From NCBI GenBank assembly GCA_950295325.1, contig OX485809.1, positions 6,140,001 through 6,204,000 on the forward strand: DNA of 64,000 bases, in the 5' to 3' direction. The position numbers were made by a program, and so were the translations under genes. Under the pieces are notes generated by a model. It had not been told where the DNA came from, made no database searches, and worked only from the letters and a program-made list of their open reading frames with translations. This DNA is from Polytrichum commune (Eukaryota > Streptophyta > Polytrichopsida > Polytrichales > Polytrichaceae). Shown here piece after piece: positions 35,600 to 46,957 of this stretch (positions within the stretch are counted from its first letter, which is position 1; each line of letters begins with the position of its first letter).

Positions 35600-36718
35600 G
35601 GGGCGGTTTACACTATGGACCATGAAGTTGGACCAGGGCTCTGCAAGGCAGCTGATTGGCTGTTGAAGTTCTCCCGGGACAACTTCGGTTTACACTAAGA
35701 AAAAAACGGCAGAGGGACCATGGAGGTTGAGGTCCCCAAAATATAATTTTTAAGGCCTAATAAATGCACTGACATGGTCCACCGGGTTTTGCGTTGAGAG
35801 AGGCAAGAGAGGTGGTCTGCTAGGAAAAGGCAAGAGCCCATGTCAGAGAAATACCATTTCAATAAATTTTTAATGAATATACCTTTTAAGTGCCTTAATT
35901 ATACCATAGCCCATGAGACATACCAGCACTACCTTGCCCTACCCCTTAAACCGGCTCACACGTGTTTCACCAAACAACGTGGGACATCTAGAACTCAAGA
36001 ATTCAAATGCAGATTTGTTTTTTTGGTCTACCAAATGTAATGTTTGGGATTTTGGGGCTTGTAATATACCGTTGGAAAGGTCTTGAAAATACCTTTCCAA
36101 CGGTATATTACACACCCCAATATTCTTACAAAATGTAGTCGCAAAACAAAAAACAAAAATCTGTAGTCGTTTAGTGATTGTAGATCAGGGTAGTCAAAAG
36201 AAGTGCAATGGGAAATCTTCTAACATTAATTATCAAAGAATTGAAAATTAGTGTTGAGCAAGGTAGGGTGGTAACAACATTAAATATAATCAAACACTAA
36301 ATATCCTATTTAGTGTTGTGACAACACAAGGTACATGTCACATGTAAATTACATTGTGCATGTACAATTAAATTGCTCATTTGATTTTATTTAAAAAAAT
36401 TGTTGTGAGAAGATTTGCAAGCCACATCTTCGACACATTTAACAAGAAGTGAAGACAAGTGAAGCCCAAGAGAAGACAAGGAATGATCAAACTTAATTTT
36501 TTTTCAAAATTGCCCTTTTTGGGCATCTATTAAAAAAATCAGCACCTCCATTTTTTGGTGCATGGTCATTCTTCATGGTCCACATTCGGTTTACACCTAG
36601 TGAAGGGCCCATGAACCATGAAAACTGATATTTTAGTAACTCGGACCATTTAAGTCGTCCCACGCAAAATAGGCCTCTTACGTGGGACGACTTCATGGTC
36701 CATAGTGTAAACCGCCCC
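35600..36718. mobile_element. PIF/Harbinger-like non-autonomous element, copy 2 (1119 bp, inverted)
   Basis: It is a near-identical copy of 32266-33380 in the opposite orientation, with its own TTA duplication (35597-35599 and 36719-36721). It therefore arrived as a separate insertion, not by an inverted duplication of DNA including the flanks. The shared 66-codon frame (here plus strand, 35840-36040) differs at 4 residues, so the copies are young relative to most repeats here. The central hairpin is also kept (about 36060-36120). Confidence 0.8.
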
Positions 36719-36721
36719 TTA

Positions 36722-37396
36722 AGTTACTCCCCGAACCCACTTTTTTTTTTTTTTTTGCCTTCAACTTCCTTGCCAATGCGTACATAAGGTAGATGGGTCT
36801 TAGGGCCACTTCACACATGAGCCAAGAGCCGTGACCTCGTGATGGTGAGGACCCTTCACTCTCATCCAAAGGCCGTACCATGGGTGTTGGGAAAGCCATT
36901 TTATGTAGTCACAGGCTCTCAAGCACAGTGTGAAGTGAGAATGGACCATGTTGCAGGATCATTGCATATTTTGTTGACGGAAACAAGAGAAGAGGATTTG
37001 GTTTAATATAATCTGTTTCAAACTCTATCAATTTAAGAGAATTACTTAGTGTTGTTTGTATGTCTTGGAATATGTTCCAGAAATTGTCCCTGCAATCTGT
37101 CTTGAAATTTGTCATGTTGGAGAAATATTAAAAAAAGTCACGGTCACCCACCCTCTTGGAGGTGGGCCTAACGCGAATCTTGGGAGACCATGAGACCTTA
37201 TCCATAGTCCACCATGTAGGACTCCATGTAGACTTTTCATCCATGAAGTCTTCTTTTGGCCTTTAGGCCTTCACCTTCGTGTGTGAAGTGAAGTTGGACG
37301 GTCTCTGCCCTTTCGACCAATAAGAGCTCTTAGATTGCAATAGTCATGGACCTTCAATCTTGTGTGTGAAGTGACCCTTAGGTTGCTCGTTTCCCT
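36722..37396. other. No gene; T-rich homopolymer
   Basis: A T run of about 18 lies near 36740-36757. The rest shows only short frames and no repeat ends. Confidence 0.5.
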
Positions 37397-37715
37397 TAAT
37401 CGGACCCTACATTTGATTGGTATGTGGTTCGGTGAGGATCAAAGAGCAAACATCGTAAAGACACGTGTTTAATTCAAATATTGATAATTGTTCTACACTC
37501 AACAGTGAACATAATCGGGACAACCTATGTATTCAATTAAGAAATCAACAATCATGGACTTCCAATATCCATAATTAAATCAAGGTACAATTTTCGATCC
37601 GGTTCTTGGATATGTTTCATCATGGATTTGTTAGTGTAGTATGAGTTTTGTTGTGTAAGTCTAATTGGTGGATGTTGGAGAACATGATAAAGTGAACCAA
37701 ATAACACCCGCATAC
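37397..37715 (+). repeat. 340-bp dispersed repeat, copy 1
   Basis: It shares an ordered series of words with 39226-39585 and 53455-53775: CTTAATCGGA...TTGATTGG, GTGAGGATCAAA, ACTTCCAATA, GCTTCATCAT-like text and AATAACACCCGCATA. All three are in the same orientation. No frame, terminal repeat or target duplication was identified. Confidence 0.55.
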
Positions 37716-38886
37716 TTTACCATATCAACTCATGTACTTGTGGATATGGGTGTGACTGAGGTAGATGTTCACAACACCTACCGAGGTGGATCGAGAAGGG
37801 TGAAAATGATGATTACTATTGTGGCACCTGGGGTTGAATTAACTTATAGATCTAGGTCATAGACCTTGAGTTTTTGTGGTGAACTTAAATTGGCATCAAC
37901 AACCAACTTGAAGGGCCATGTTTTTACTATTACCCCCTCAATAGGCACTATGAAACCAAAGTTGGTGCAACCGACTTGTTTATGCAGACACATGTTTGAG
38001 CATATTGGCATTTCACTTTAAAATGTGGTGCAATAAAGACATGCTCTTATTTAATGTTTAAAAGTGAAGTTTATGTTATTCCTAAAGCACATAAAATTCA
38101 CTTTGAGAGTATAATATATGTATTTCAATGATATTCATTGAGTATGTAGAATATCCTAGAAATATTTGCATTACTTATAACCTTTTTGCAAGACACTCCT
38201 TTGTCATAGGTGGTTCACATCTCCACACAAGGTGACCCCCCCCCCCCCCCCGTCCCCCTCTCCCCCTCTCCAATCAAGGAGGGATCTAGTTAGAACAAGC
38301 TCATTTAGGTCGAGGGCCAATTCATTTCCGCACTTCAAAACATAGACTTGCCATTGAAATTAATTGGTGGGGAGGGGGGGGCTATCCTCATGGATGACAA
38401 ATTATGCCAACTATGATCTTACAATGTAGTTGAAAGTGAGGCATATGTTGTGTTACAATGTCCCCTCTACAAATCTATTGGAGATAGGTTTCCGTCCTTA
38501 TTTTGGACTTATTTCAAATATAGCACCATGCAATCTGAAGTCATTCTTCCAATTAGACTACCAGATTGACATCACCCTTTGTCACATAAAGGCCATTGCA
38601 CTCCGTTACTCTAGGCATTGATCTTCATGTCACCATCTCGATGTACTTCTTTTAGTCTCACAAGCCATTTGCTTCCCGAACTTTAAGAGAAATCAATTTT
38701 ATTCTGATTTGATCCTAAAAAAACAGTTTGGGCCTCTTATGTTATTTCTATAGTCAAATTACTTCAAAGGAAATCAGGCCATACAATAGATTTGTGTGTT
38801 TTCTCCTCAATGGAACGGTTTACATAGACATCATGAATCCATGGCCATTGATGCATACATACGGGCGTAATAACACTTACAACACA
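37716..38886. other. No gene; C16 homopolymer
   Basis: This is AT-rich DNA with a run of sixteen C at 38236-38251 followed by further C-rich text. A GGAGGGGGGG run lies near 38370. No coding signal was seen. Confidence 0.5.
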
Positions 38887-38895
38887 AACTATGAC

Positions 38896-39142
38896 GGCTG
38901 GGGATTCGTGGCACTCACTAAAAATCATCCATCCAAGATATCGTGGATGAAGTGGCTCCAATAAAAAAAAACCCCCCTATGGGGTTGAGGGCCGATTCAT
39001 TCGAATGTGACGTCACTAGACTAATTCAGGGCCTTTGACTCTATTTCCGGAATCAAATTGCCCAAAAATAGCCATTTAGATGATTCTTGTGTTTTTTTCA
39101 TCCGCACGGATGATTTTTAGTGAGTGCCACGAATCCCCGGCC
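38896..39142. mobile_element. MULE-like MITE, 247 bp
   Basis: Inverted ends of about 35 bp start GGCTGGGGATTCGTGGCACT on the left and GGCCGGGGATTCGTGGCACT (complement) on the right. The flanks hold an exact 9-bp duplication AACTATGAC (38887-38895 and 39143-39151), the length made by Mutator-like transposases. The interior contains a GGGCCGATTCATTC phrase that recurs near 41.1 kb, so the core may derive from an older dispersed repeat. Confidence 0.75.
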
Positions 39143-39225
39143 AACTATGACTTGCTTATGTAAGCTAGACACCCACTCAGGCTTATTGATGGATGCAAAT
39201 GAAGCATGCGGATGTTATTGATTAC

Positions 39226-39585
39226 TTTCCTTAATCGGATCCCCATATTTGATTGGCTTGTGGTTGAGTGAGGATCAAACAACAAACACCATAACCTATC
39301 ACCATGTTTACAAGAGATTGGACTACGTATAAATCCATATCAACTAGTCCACACTTCATAGTGAGCGCATTTGGACAGACTTCTACCTTCAATTTACAAA
39401 TCAACAAACATGCACTTTTGATAACCATAACTAAACTTGGGAAAGTCCAGTTTTCAATTCAATTTTTGTTGACGCTTCATCATAAATTTACAAATGCAAC
39501 ACATGATTTTTTGGTGTATTTTTAATCAGTAGAAATCAATGAACATGAAATCCAAACCGAATAACACCCACATATTTGGATCACT
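39226..39585 (+). repeat. 340-bp dispersed repeat, copy 2
   Basis: It is homologous to 37397-37715 (CTTAATCGGATCC...TTGATTGG, GTGAGGATCAAAC, AATAACACCCACATA) and to 53455-53775. It is diverged and non-coding. Confidence 0.55.
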
Positions 39586-40042
39586 TGCACGAGATACCGA
39601 ACAACCGATTGTTTTGCTTGCTTGTTGCGTACATGGAATATTATAGGTCGTGTATGCATTATGGAATATGTATGATTGATTTACTTAAGGACTTGGGGTG
39701 CGCCTTACCCAAACTTAAGTGGATTGAAAACACCTAATTGCACCAGACACAAAAAAAACGGTTGTCATAAAAAAACAATTGAGCGCCATGCAAAGTTCAT
39801 ATGAACCTCATTTGGTGTCATCATGCACTCACACAATGCTCATCTGCAATGTGGTAATGCGGGGAATATGCCCACAATGAAACTTGATACTACTTTGATG
39901 ATAGAATGCGAAGTAGTGGAAATATAAGTAGCTTCTAATAAACCTATTTATAAGCTTTAAAAACAAAATAAAGAAAAAGTGTCTAGACTCCAAAACAATT
40001 GTGGAGTTTGCTCAACATTTATGTAGAATGCTAATAATATCA

Positions 40043-40044
<2 letters not shown>
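39586..40044. other. No recognised feature
   Basis: AT-rich spacer between the dispersed repeat and the CA microsatellite. Confidence 0.5.

Positions 40045-40076
<32 letters not shown>
40045..40076. repeat. (CA)n microsatellite
   Basis: Sixteen CA units. Confidence 0.95.
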
Positions 40077-40078
<2 letters not shown>

Positions 40079-40159
40079 ATATTCATTCGTCATGATAACA
40101 ATAATAATATACAACGTCGGGCAATCCGATGTGAATTTGAGCTTGTTGGCCCTACGCTA

Positions 40160-40345
40160 CTCAAGGATCCTCTTGGTGTAGGGTGGGGTTTACTGCCTAC
40201 CTTATGGTGGGTGGGCTCTTGGTTTTTCCGTGAAGTAAAGAGAAGAATTCACGGCCAGGAATTGAGCCGCCAACCAATCTGTTTGGATCTAGATACCTCT
40301 CCACTGTCATCTGGTAGTTTAGGGTTATCTCAGACCTTATTTGTC
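40160..40345 (-). mobile_element. tRNA-derived SINE, copy 1 (diverged)
   Basis: On the minus strand it aligns with the better copy at 54988-55184. Shared plus-strand words are TTTTCCGTGAAGTA, CACGGCCAGGAATTGAGCCG (decayed B box), ATACCTCTCCAC and ATCTGGTAGTTTAG. It lacks a clear poly(A) tail. A shorter similarity (TTTACTGCCTACCTTATGGT) recurs near 59310. Confidence 0.6.
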
Positions 40346-41960
40346 ATGACTCTAATTTTCTTATAAAATTCATCCAATCCCAAAATTTCAACTCTTGATT
40401 TCACCATGTTTTGCCAATGATTACGGAGTGGTTGGAACTAACGTTTGGCGATCACCATGTGTTGATCCCGACTCCTTTGCCCACCCTCCCTATTGCGTAA
40501 CATTCTTGGTAAGCCCATTCAAGAATGAAAATACATGGGTTGGGTACGACCGATGTTGCTTATCGAGGCACTTCTCAAGCTTACCAATGGATACGTGGGA
40601 GTATATTTTAACCCTTCAATGTGTAAAGGAGTCCCAAGGCTTCCGGACTTGTGCTTCATGTTGGGGAACCGATATTTTTCTTCAAAAAACCTCCTTGGGG
40701 GGGGGGGTCAAAGGTCTTATTGTGCCCTGAAGTAACCTAGTTGTTATTTGGAAGGACATGCCTAAGATGACCATTATTTTATGATTTCCACCTGGGTTGC
40801 GCTATTTCCATCAGGCTGGGTGTATGTTGGGTTCTTTTTGTAATTATATTTCCTATAGGGTGATGAATATTTGGTGAAGTTGTTTTTTCTCTACCCAAAG
40901 GGTTCTCTAAAATCCATATGAGGAGGTAAATAGCCCCCCAAAATATTCCTTTTGTACGCACTTGGTTACATAACACAAGAGGGAGTGACCATCCCAAGAT
41001 TCATGGTTTTTACATAAACCCATCCATCATGGATGAAGACGCTCCAATGAGAAAACCCCCCTGTAAGATTGAGGGCCGATTCACCAATTTGACTCCACTA
41101 CACTAATTTGAAGTCTTTGACTCTATTACTAAAGTTAAATAATCTAAAAATAATTATGTATAGGTTATAATACAATTCAACGTGTTTTCACTTTCACAAA
41201 GGATGAGTTTACATAGACATCAGAAATTCCTTGCCCATTCAATTACTTATGGAATAGGGCACAACTTGTTTGGTATATGTATACACCCGCTTAGCGAGCT
41301 TATTGATGGACTCCTATAATTATCCTTTAACCCTTAAATGCATAAAGAAGTCATGAGAATTCCTTCACCCTTTTACATCCAATATCCGGACTTGTTTCAT
41401 TGTGCGATTGGGCCACTGGTTGCTTGTGCTTAATTGGTGTGTACATACAAACAATTGGGTCATGTACAATCGTTGTACATAACATTACTCAGCGATGTGA
41501 GCCCTTAGAATATAACAATGGGATGTTGGGAGCTCAATTTCAATCATAGTCTCCATGCGCAACTTTTTGAGCATCCAACTACTATATTATGGCCCATTAC
41601 TTTCTTATGGACTTGAGTGTCACTTAGTTCCTTATGTAGAAAGCCCCTTGAGCTTATTGAAAAATGCACATGGATATCTTTTAGCCCTTTGATTGCATAA
41701 GCAGTCTCATGGTTAAACTTCTTCTTCTTCTTCTTCTTCTTCTTATGTTGTTGTTGTTGGAAGCATGCCCATGCCTCCAATTTTTTTTGGGGGTTCTGCA
41801 AGTGGAGTTTTAGATAAAATTACCTCCAAATCAAGGTAAGAGATCTTGAATTATTCTAGTGGTTTTAAGTTAAGATGTACTGGCGAGCAACTTATAAGGG
41901 AAAGTTTATATTATTATCCCTTGTTAGGTGTTACAAAACTTTCTTTTCTTTTCTTTTCAT
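40346..41960. other. No gene; G11 run and CTT/TTG microsatellite
   Basis: A G11 run lies at 40697-40707. (CTT)n at 41717-41744 continues into (TTG)n to 41760. Text near 41020-41100 (CATGGATGAAGACGCTCC, GAGGGCCGATTCACC) matches phrases near 38940-39000, remnants of an old dispersed repeat. Confidence 0.5.
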
Positions 41961-41964
41961 TTTT

Positions 41965-42110
41965 GGAACATAAGAGGCGCTTGACTACCTAACTAGTTTT
42001 TCGTCAAGTAGAGAGATGATTTCACAGCTGGAAATCGAATCGCCAACCACTCTGTTTGGTTTGAATACCTCTCCACTATCATCCGGTGGTTTAGGGTAAC
42101 ATCATAGGAG
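41965..42110 (-). mobile_element. tRNA-derived SINE, copy 2
   Basis: The minus strand carries a B-box-like GGCGATTCGATTTCC, a change away from GGTTCGAATCC. It shares with copy 3 the plus-strand words TTTTTCGTCAAGTAGAGAG, GATTTCACAGC and ATACCTCTCCACTATCATCC. It has no A-rich tail, so the 3' end may be truncated. Confidence 0.65.
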
Positions 42111-42133
42111 TATAATAAAAGGGAAGGGAAATT

Positions 42134-42150
42134 GGGGGGGGGGGGGGGGG
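42134..42150 (+). repeat. G17 homopolymer
   Basis: Seventeen consecutive G, among the longest G or C runs in the window, just downstream of SINE copy 2. Confidence 0.9.
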
Positions 42151-43960
42151 CTAAGGGGGAGGAGTGGGAATTTTTATATAAACACCATAAGGTATCGTAA
42201 AACAAAAACGGTATAGTTTGTAGCTATAAGATGTGTTTATGAATATGAGTTATTTGGTGGGAGAGGAATCCTCTAGACTAGGATCCAAATGATGATGACA
42301 GGTGGATCCAATTGTGTGCATCCCATTAGATTTCTCATGTTCTTGTATAGGACATAGTTTTTTTTATATAAGTGTTGTTCAACCCCACTCAATGACTGCC
42401 AAAATTGGAATCACAAATTCATATAAGAACTATACGGCATGATTTGATTATGTATAAATATTTCCATATTTTCTCATACACCTCTTTAAAGTGCCTACAA
42501 GTAAAAACATTGCTTTTAGGGAGAGTAATAAAATCAATTCAAAGGTAAGTTAACCCAACCTTCCACCCTCCGTTTGTTAAATATCTTCCAATTTCATGTA
42601 TATTACTATCCTAAGTCACGTGGCCTATCACTTCAAAACTTCAATAAAAATAAATAAAAATCACGAATAATTATCCTCAATGCCTCATAATGTGTTCATA
42701 TTTAGCAACATGTTTTGAGACCTCTACCATTCAATAAAAATACACTCCGACTTTCTAATACACTAGTAATTTATTGCAAGTTTTTCATCAAGACAATAAG
42801 ATTTGTGCTAATGAATGAAATCTACATCAAATACTTTTAGGTAAAACATGGGAATTTTTGTTTTAGGAAAAATTAGAACTATATGGATGTGATCCTACGA
42901 TGGTGCATTATGATGCCTTTTGTGACAATTGTCAGAAGACCCTTGAAACATATTTGTATAGCACATTTTAGAATATCCAATACCCTCTGGACCTTTAAAG
43001 GTTCATTGTAGATGGATTCACCCTCATATACATCATCTAAACATGAACCCAAAAGTAATCGGTGTCGAGTAGAGAAGTCTTTGTTTTAGGAAAATACTGG
43101 ATTTCTAGCTGCAATTAGTTTTGGCTTAAAACATGGGAGGCAAGGATAATGTAAGAAATATTCATCCTTAAATACATCATGTATACAAACTCGTATAAGT
43201 CTTGTACATACCTTCAAAATCCCGGATCTCACTCTAAAATTATAGTCAAACTTTAAATAACCACCAAATTAGCATAAATGCTTCAAATCAAGAATGCTTT
43301 AGCATTTTAAAAAACTATCAAAGTGCTTAACAACATATAAGTGAGATTAAATGTTAGTAAGGTATTGTCTAAGGTCCATAGCTCCTCAAAGGTCAAACTT
43401 CCAAATTCAGTATTAATTGCACCTCCCTTCACTTCACATGACGCTTTGACTTCATATAAGCTTTGTAAACGCCAAGTGATACTTTCTGGAAAGCTAACAA
43501 CATCACATATGTTCTCTCTAAAACTTATCTTCATAATTTATACAAAACATTTTCTATGCTTTGTTGAAGTTGATACACACTTTCACTCTTGAATCTGGTG
43601 GCAGCTCAACATCCTCTCACCTTGAAAACCATAACTCTCTTTTCAACACTCTAAATCAAGAATTATAAAGCTCCATAGAGATTTGATACAATAACACTTT
43701 ACTTGTTCAAATATCATAAACAAAAACATTATAAACAAGTTTTTACAAACTTTTAAAGTCTCGGTCTTCTAATTTTCTTCAAAACGGACATTGTTCCACT
43801 CTAGCATTCATAGAAATCACATACAGAGTCCAAATAGAGCGTGCTATATCATTTCAGAATCACACCAACAAGATGTACAAACTCCTAAAATCTCATAGAA
43901 AAATTCTTAGTACACATTGAGCTTTCGCTCTCCATACACCACATCTTCAAATTCAAAAAT
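42151..43960. other. No recognised feature
   Basis: Open frames at 43307-43592 on both strands overlap each other and show no domain. No repeats were seen. Confidence 0.5.
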
Positions 43961-43968
43961 CCCTCCTT

Positions 43969-44410
43969 GAGAAGAGAGGGGCCCGACCCCTTACTCTCCT
44001 CCCAAAGTCAACACTAGCTCATACCTATGTCACATGGGTTTCAACAAGTCATTGGCTAATTTCTATTAGCTTACTCATTTTTATCTATTCATTATCTTAG
44101 TCATAAGGTATCACAAGTATACCAAAATTATACACTATTTTTACCTTTCATTTACAAAACTTCAAACATACAAGATGAAGTTTGAAGAGAGAAGGAGCCC
44201 GACCCTTTAGCCTTCTCCTAAAGTCAACACTAGCCCAAACCTATGTCACATGGATTTCAACTAATCATTGGCTAACCCCCATTAGTTACTCATCCTTATC
44301 TATCAATTAATTTAGTCATAAGACATCAAAAGTCTACCAAAATGGTAAATTATTTTTACCTTTCATTTATCAAATTTTTAACACACAAGATGAAATTTGA
44401 AGACATTAAA
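43969..44410. repeat. Tandem duplication, about 220-bp unit
   Basis: The series GCCCGACCC, AAAGTCAACACTAGC, CCTATGTCACATGG, TTTTTACCTTTCATTTA and ACAAGATGAA occurs twice in order, at about 43969-44189 and 44190-44410. The two units are roughly 85% alike by eye. It has no coding potential. Confidence 0.75.
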
Positions 44411-45147
44411 AACTAAACGTACAACATCAAATATATGTCTAAAAGAGGTTGAAAAGAATTCTAAAAGGAATTTTATTCCAACTGCAACAACTTGAGGATG
44501 CGTCGAATAATAAGTGCAACGTAGTCTGCACGATCAACCTTAGTCAATGGATTAACTAGACCTTCTAGCCAACGTTGATGGCCGCGACTTTCTTTGATAG
44601 AACTAAACTAACAAGAATATTGATCATCATTTAAGCCTTCAAAAATTTCTCCAAATATCACATCTTAAGTGTCAGGTTCAATACATCCAACATACAATAA
44701 AATCACCAATGCACGAGCATCTTGTTGAAGATTTTTATGTCAGCGCTGCTCCACACGAGGTTGCTTTGACGGTCAAGAAGGACTAATTTCTTCTTATGGA
44801 CGTTCATGCCGTGGTAAAGGACTAAGTGGCAGAAGAGTACGACTCGGCAGTTGAAATAGAAAAAATTCAGCTCAAGCTCTGGTTGAAGTTTTTCATCTTG
44901 AGACTCAAAAACAACTCTTCAATTCAACATGTTAAAAAAATCAAAACAACTATATGAAATTTGTGAAGCTCTAAAGTGGTCTTTCGTCTTATAACATAAA
45001 TATTTTATAGTAAGAAAATGTTATTTTGAAGCTTCCCCAAAACATGTGATTTTTTTTTCCAATCAAAATCTATTCAAATAGATATAAAATAAATAACATG
45101 TAAACAATGGGGATATAAACCCCTTCAGCATCCTCTGATAAACGCCA
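44411..45147. other. No recognised feature
   Basis: Spacer before the broken SINE, with no array, frame or terminal repeat. Confidence 0.5.
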
Positions 45148-45270
45148 AGCCGCGGAAGCCCAACTGGTAAAGTGTTTCAAGCGCCATAGCACTGGTCCGG
45201 GTTCGAAACCCTTTGGACCTGTATGAGCAGACGAATGGCCACGTAGTTTGGCACTGCTGGTAAAAACTAG
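45148..45270 (+). mobile_element. tRNA-related SINE head, broken by the Ty3 element
   Basis: ACTGGTAAAGTG fits a polymerase III A box, and GGGTTCGAAACCC, about 30 bp downstream, fits a B box. So a tRNA-like head lies at about 45150-45220. The remaining body stops at ACTAG (45266-45270), the duplicated target of the Ty3 element, and continues at 52217. It differs from the SINE family at 40, 42 and 55 kb. It does not fold into an obvious intact tRNA, so a tRNA gene is unlikely. Confidence 0.65.
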
Positions 45271-45570
45271 TGTAAGAGTATAGATGTCAAAACAAACATA
45301 TACTACTGAGTAAAATTTAACATTGATCCAGAAATTAAGTTTACAATGAATAAGTGTTTACTTATATATCAATCTCTGTCTAGCTCTAACTTCAAGTTCT
45401 ATCTTTGAACTGAAGTTATTTTAGACTAATTCTATCTTTGAACTAAAGCTATCTATCTTAGACTACTTATATCTTTGTTATGTATCTTAGACTACTTCTA
45501 TCTTTGAACTGAAGTTATCTTAGACTAGCGAGTGTACATCCGAGCTTCTAACTGGGCTTAGCCCATGACA
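45271..45570 (-). repeat. 3' LTR of the chromovirus (300 bp)
   Basis: It begins TGTAAGAGTATAGATG and ends GCCCATGACA (plus orientation). It is identical to the 5' LTR except for 99 extra bases. These come from additional diverged units of about 33 bp with the core CTATCTTTGAACTGAAGTTA (about 45395-45530). On the coding strand it follows the polypurine tract. Confidence 0.95.
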
Positions 45571-45578
45571 TATGCATC

Positions 45579-45596
45579 CTCCTCCTTTTCCTCCGT
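45579..45596 (-). promoter_or_regulatory. Polypurine tract
   Basis: The minus strand reads GGAGGAAAAGGAGGAGGA just before the 3' LTR. This is the expected primer site for plus-strand DNA synthesis. Eight bases separate it from the LTR. Confidence 0.8.
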
Positions 45597-45598
45597 AA

Positions 45599-46060
45599 CT
45601 AAGAAGGGAGGAGAATATCTGTCCATGGAACAACTGAGCCTGCATCGCACAAGGAGCACTCATAATCATCCAAGGCCACTACATCTTGCAAATGACGTAA
45701 TGGTTCCCAAGTGGGCTCGGGCCAGCCAGGCCATTTCACAAGTAATTGCCAACTACGTCTTTGGCGCCGATGTCGCAATACCCGTTCAACTGTGTACTCG
45801 CCGTCATTATCAGTTGTGGCATCTGAAGGAGCTAGTGGATTGTGCAAAACAATACCAGGTTCATTATCATGTGCCAATTGAGAAGGCAAAGGATCCGCTC
45901 CTGTCTTCTTAACCAAATTCACATGGAAAACATGATGAATACCGGGAGGAGTATTCAAACGAACCGCATGTGTACCAACACATTCAAGCACGCGATAAGG
46001 AAGAAAAATCCAATCGAGCTTCTTGATCGGCCGTGTTGTATTGATGTTCTTCAATTTCAA
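45599..46060 (-). pseudogene. Integrase tail with chromodomain
   Basis: The frame continues the integrase after a TAG at 46061-46063, which sits in a GDRVxLKLKN context where Trp is usual. It holds KLDWIFLPYRVLE and IHHVFHVNLVKK (the integrase C-terminal region). Then comes a chromodomain: EYTVERVLRHRRQRRSWQLL, VKWPGWPEPTWEP and DVVALDDYE. Such domains read histone marks and steer integration into heterochromatin in chromoviruses. The stop is the only visible defect of this segment. Confidence 0.85.
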
Positions 46061-46063
46061 CTA

Positions 46064-46954
46064 GACACGGTCACCCGGACGAAAGACTGCAGCCACGGAA
46101 CGTCGTGCGTTAGATTGATGTTCTTGCGCAATAGCCATTGCTGTTTTCGCCGTATCAGCACTATGACTCCATTGCTCAACAAGCTTACCTCCCTTCTCCG
46201 CCGGTGATAAGGAAGATCTTTGCTCCTTAGGTATGGCAAAATCCATGAGAGATTGATGAAAGCCGTGAGTCATAAAAAATGCTGACATACCTGTGGACTG
46301 CGTCACCCGATTATTCAATGTCATCATTGCTATTGGCAACTGAAGAGGCCAATCGTCTTGTTCAAATGCAGTGAAGATGCGAAGGTATGTCTCAAGCTCT
46401 TGATTGGCACGCTCCGTTGCACCGTCCGTCTTTGGATGAAAGGCTGTCGATAATCTCCGTGTGATCTTCAGCAATCGGCACACTTCTCCCCACATCATAC
46501 TCATAAATTGACTTCCGCGGTCAGAAACGACTGCGGTCGGTAGTCCGTGATGTTGAAAAATTTGCTCTAAGAGTTTTTGAGCCACATCAATAGCACGAAT
46601 TTCCTTCATTGGCACGGCAATGATGGATTTGGACAAACGGTCCGTCACAACTAAGATATTCGTATAAGTGTTACTTGGTGCCAAACCGGTAATAAAATCG
46701 ATGGAAAGTTCCGTCCATATCCGTGCGGGAATTGGCAAAGGTTTTAATAAACCTTGCTTTTGCTCACGCCAAATCTTAGATTTTCCACAGACATTACAAT
46801 TTCGCACAAATCTTCGAACGTCTTGAGTCATTCCAGGCCACGTATATTCGCGTGCGAGCAAGTCTCGTGTTCCTTCACGACCTGGATGTCCAGCCAATGG
46901 TGAGTCATGAATAGACTGAATCAATCGCGTTCGAAGTGGTTCGTACGCCGGTAT
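46064..46954 (-). pseudogene. Integrase, zinc-binding and catalytic core
   Basis: The HHCC zinc finger (SIHDSPLAGHPG, then NCNVCGKSK) precedes the catalytic core. The acidic residues sit in SIDFITGL, VVSDRGSQFM and HPKTDGATERANQELE (the final catalytic Glu), so the DDE triad is intact. A TGA at 46955-46957 in the RI*IPAYEPL context separates it from the upstream part, where a Trp codon is expected. About 297 codons are open, ending at the TAG before the chromodomain segment. It would integrate the cDNA in the nucleus if translated in full. Confidence 0.9.
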
Positions 46955-46957
46955 TCA

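Noticed and set aside
45150-45220. tRNA gene
   Set aside because: A and B boxes are present, but the acceptor and anticodon parts do not form a clear cloverleaf and the sequence continues into a SINE body.
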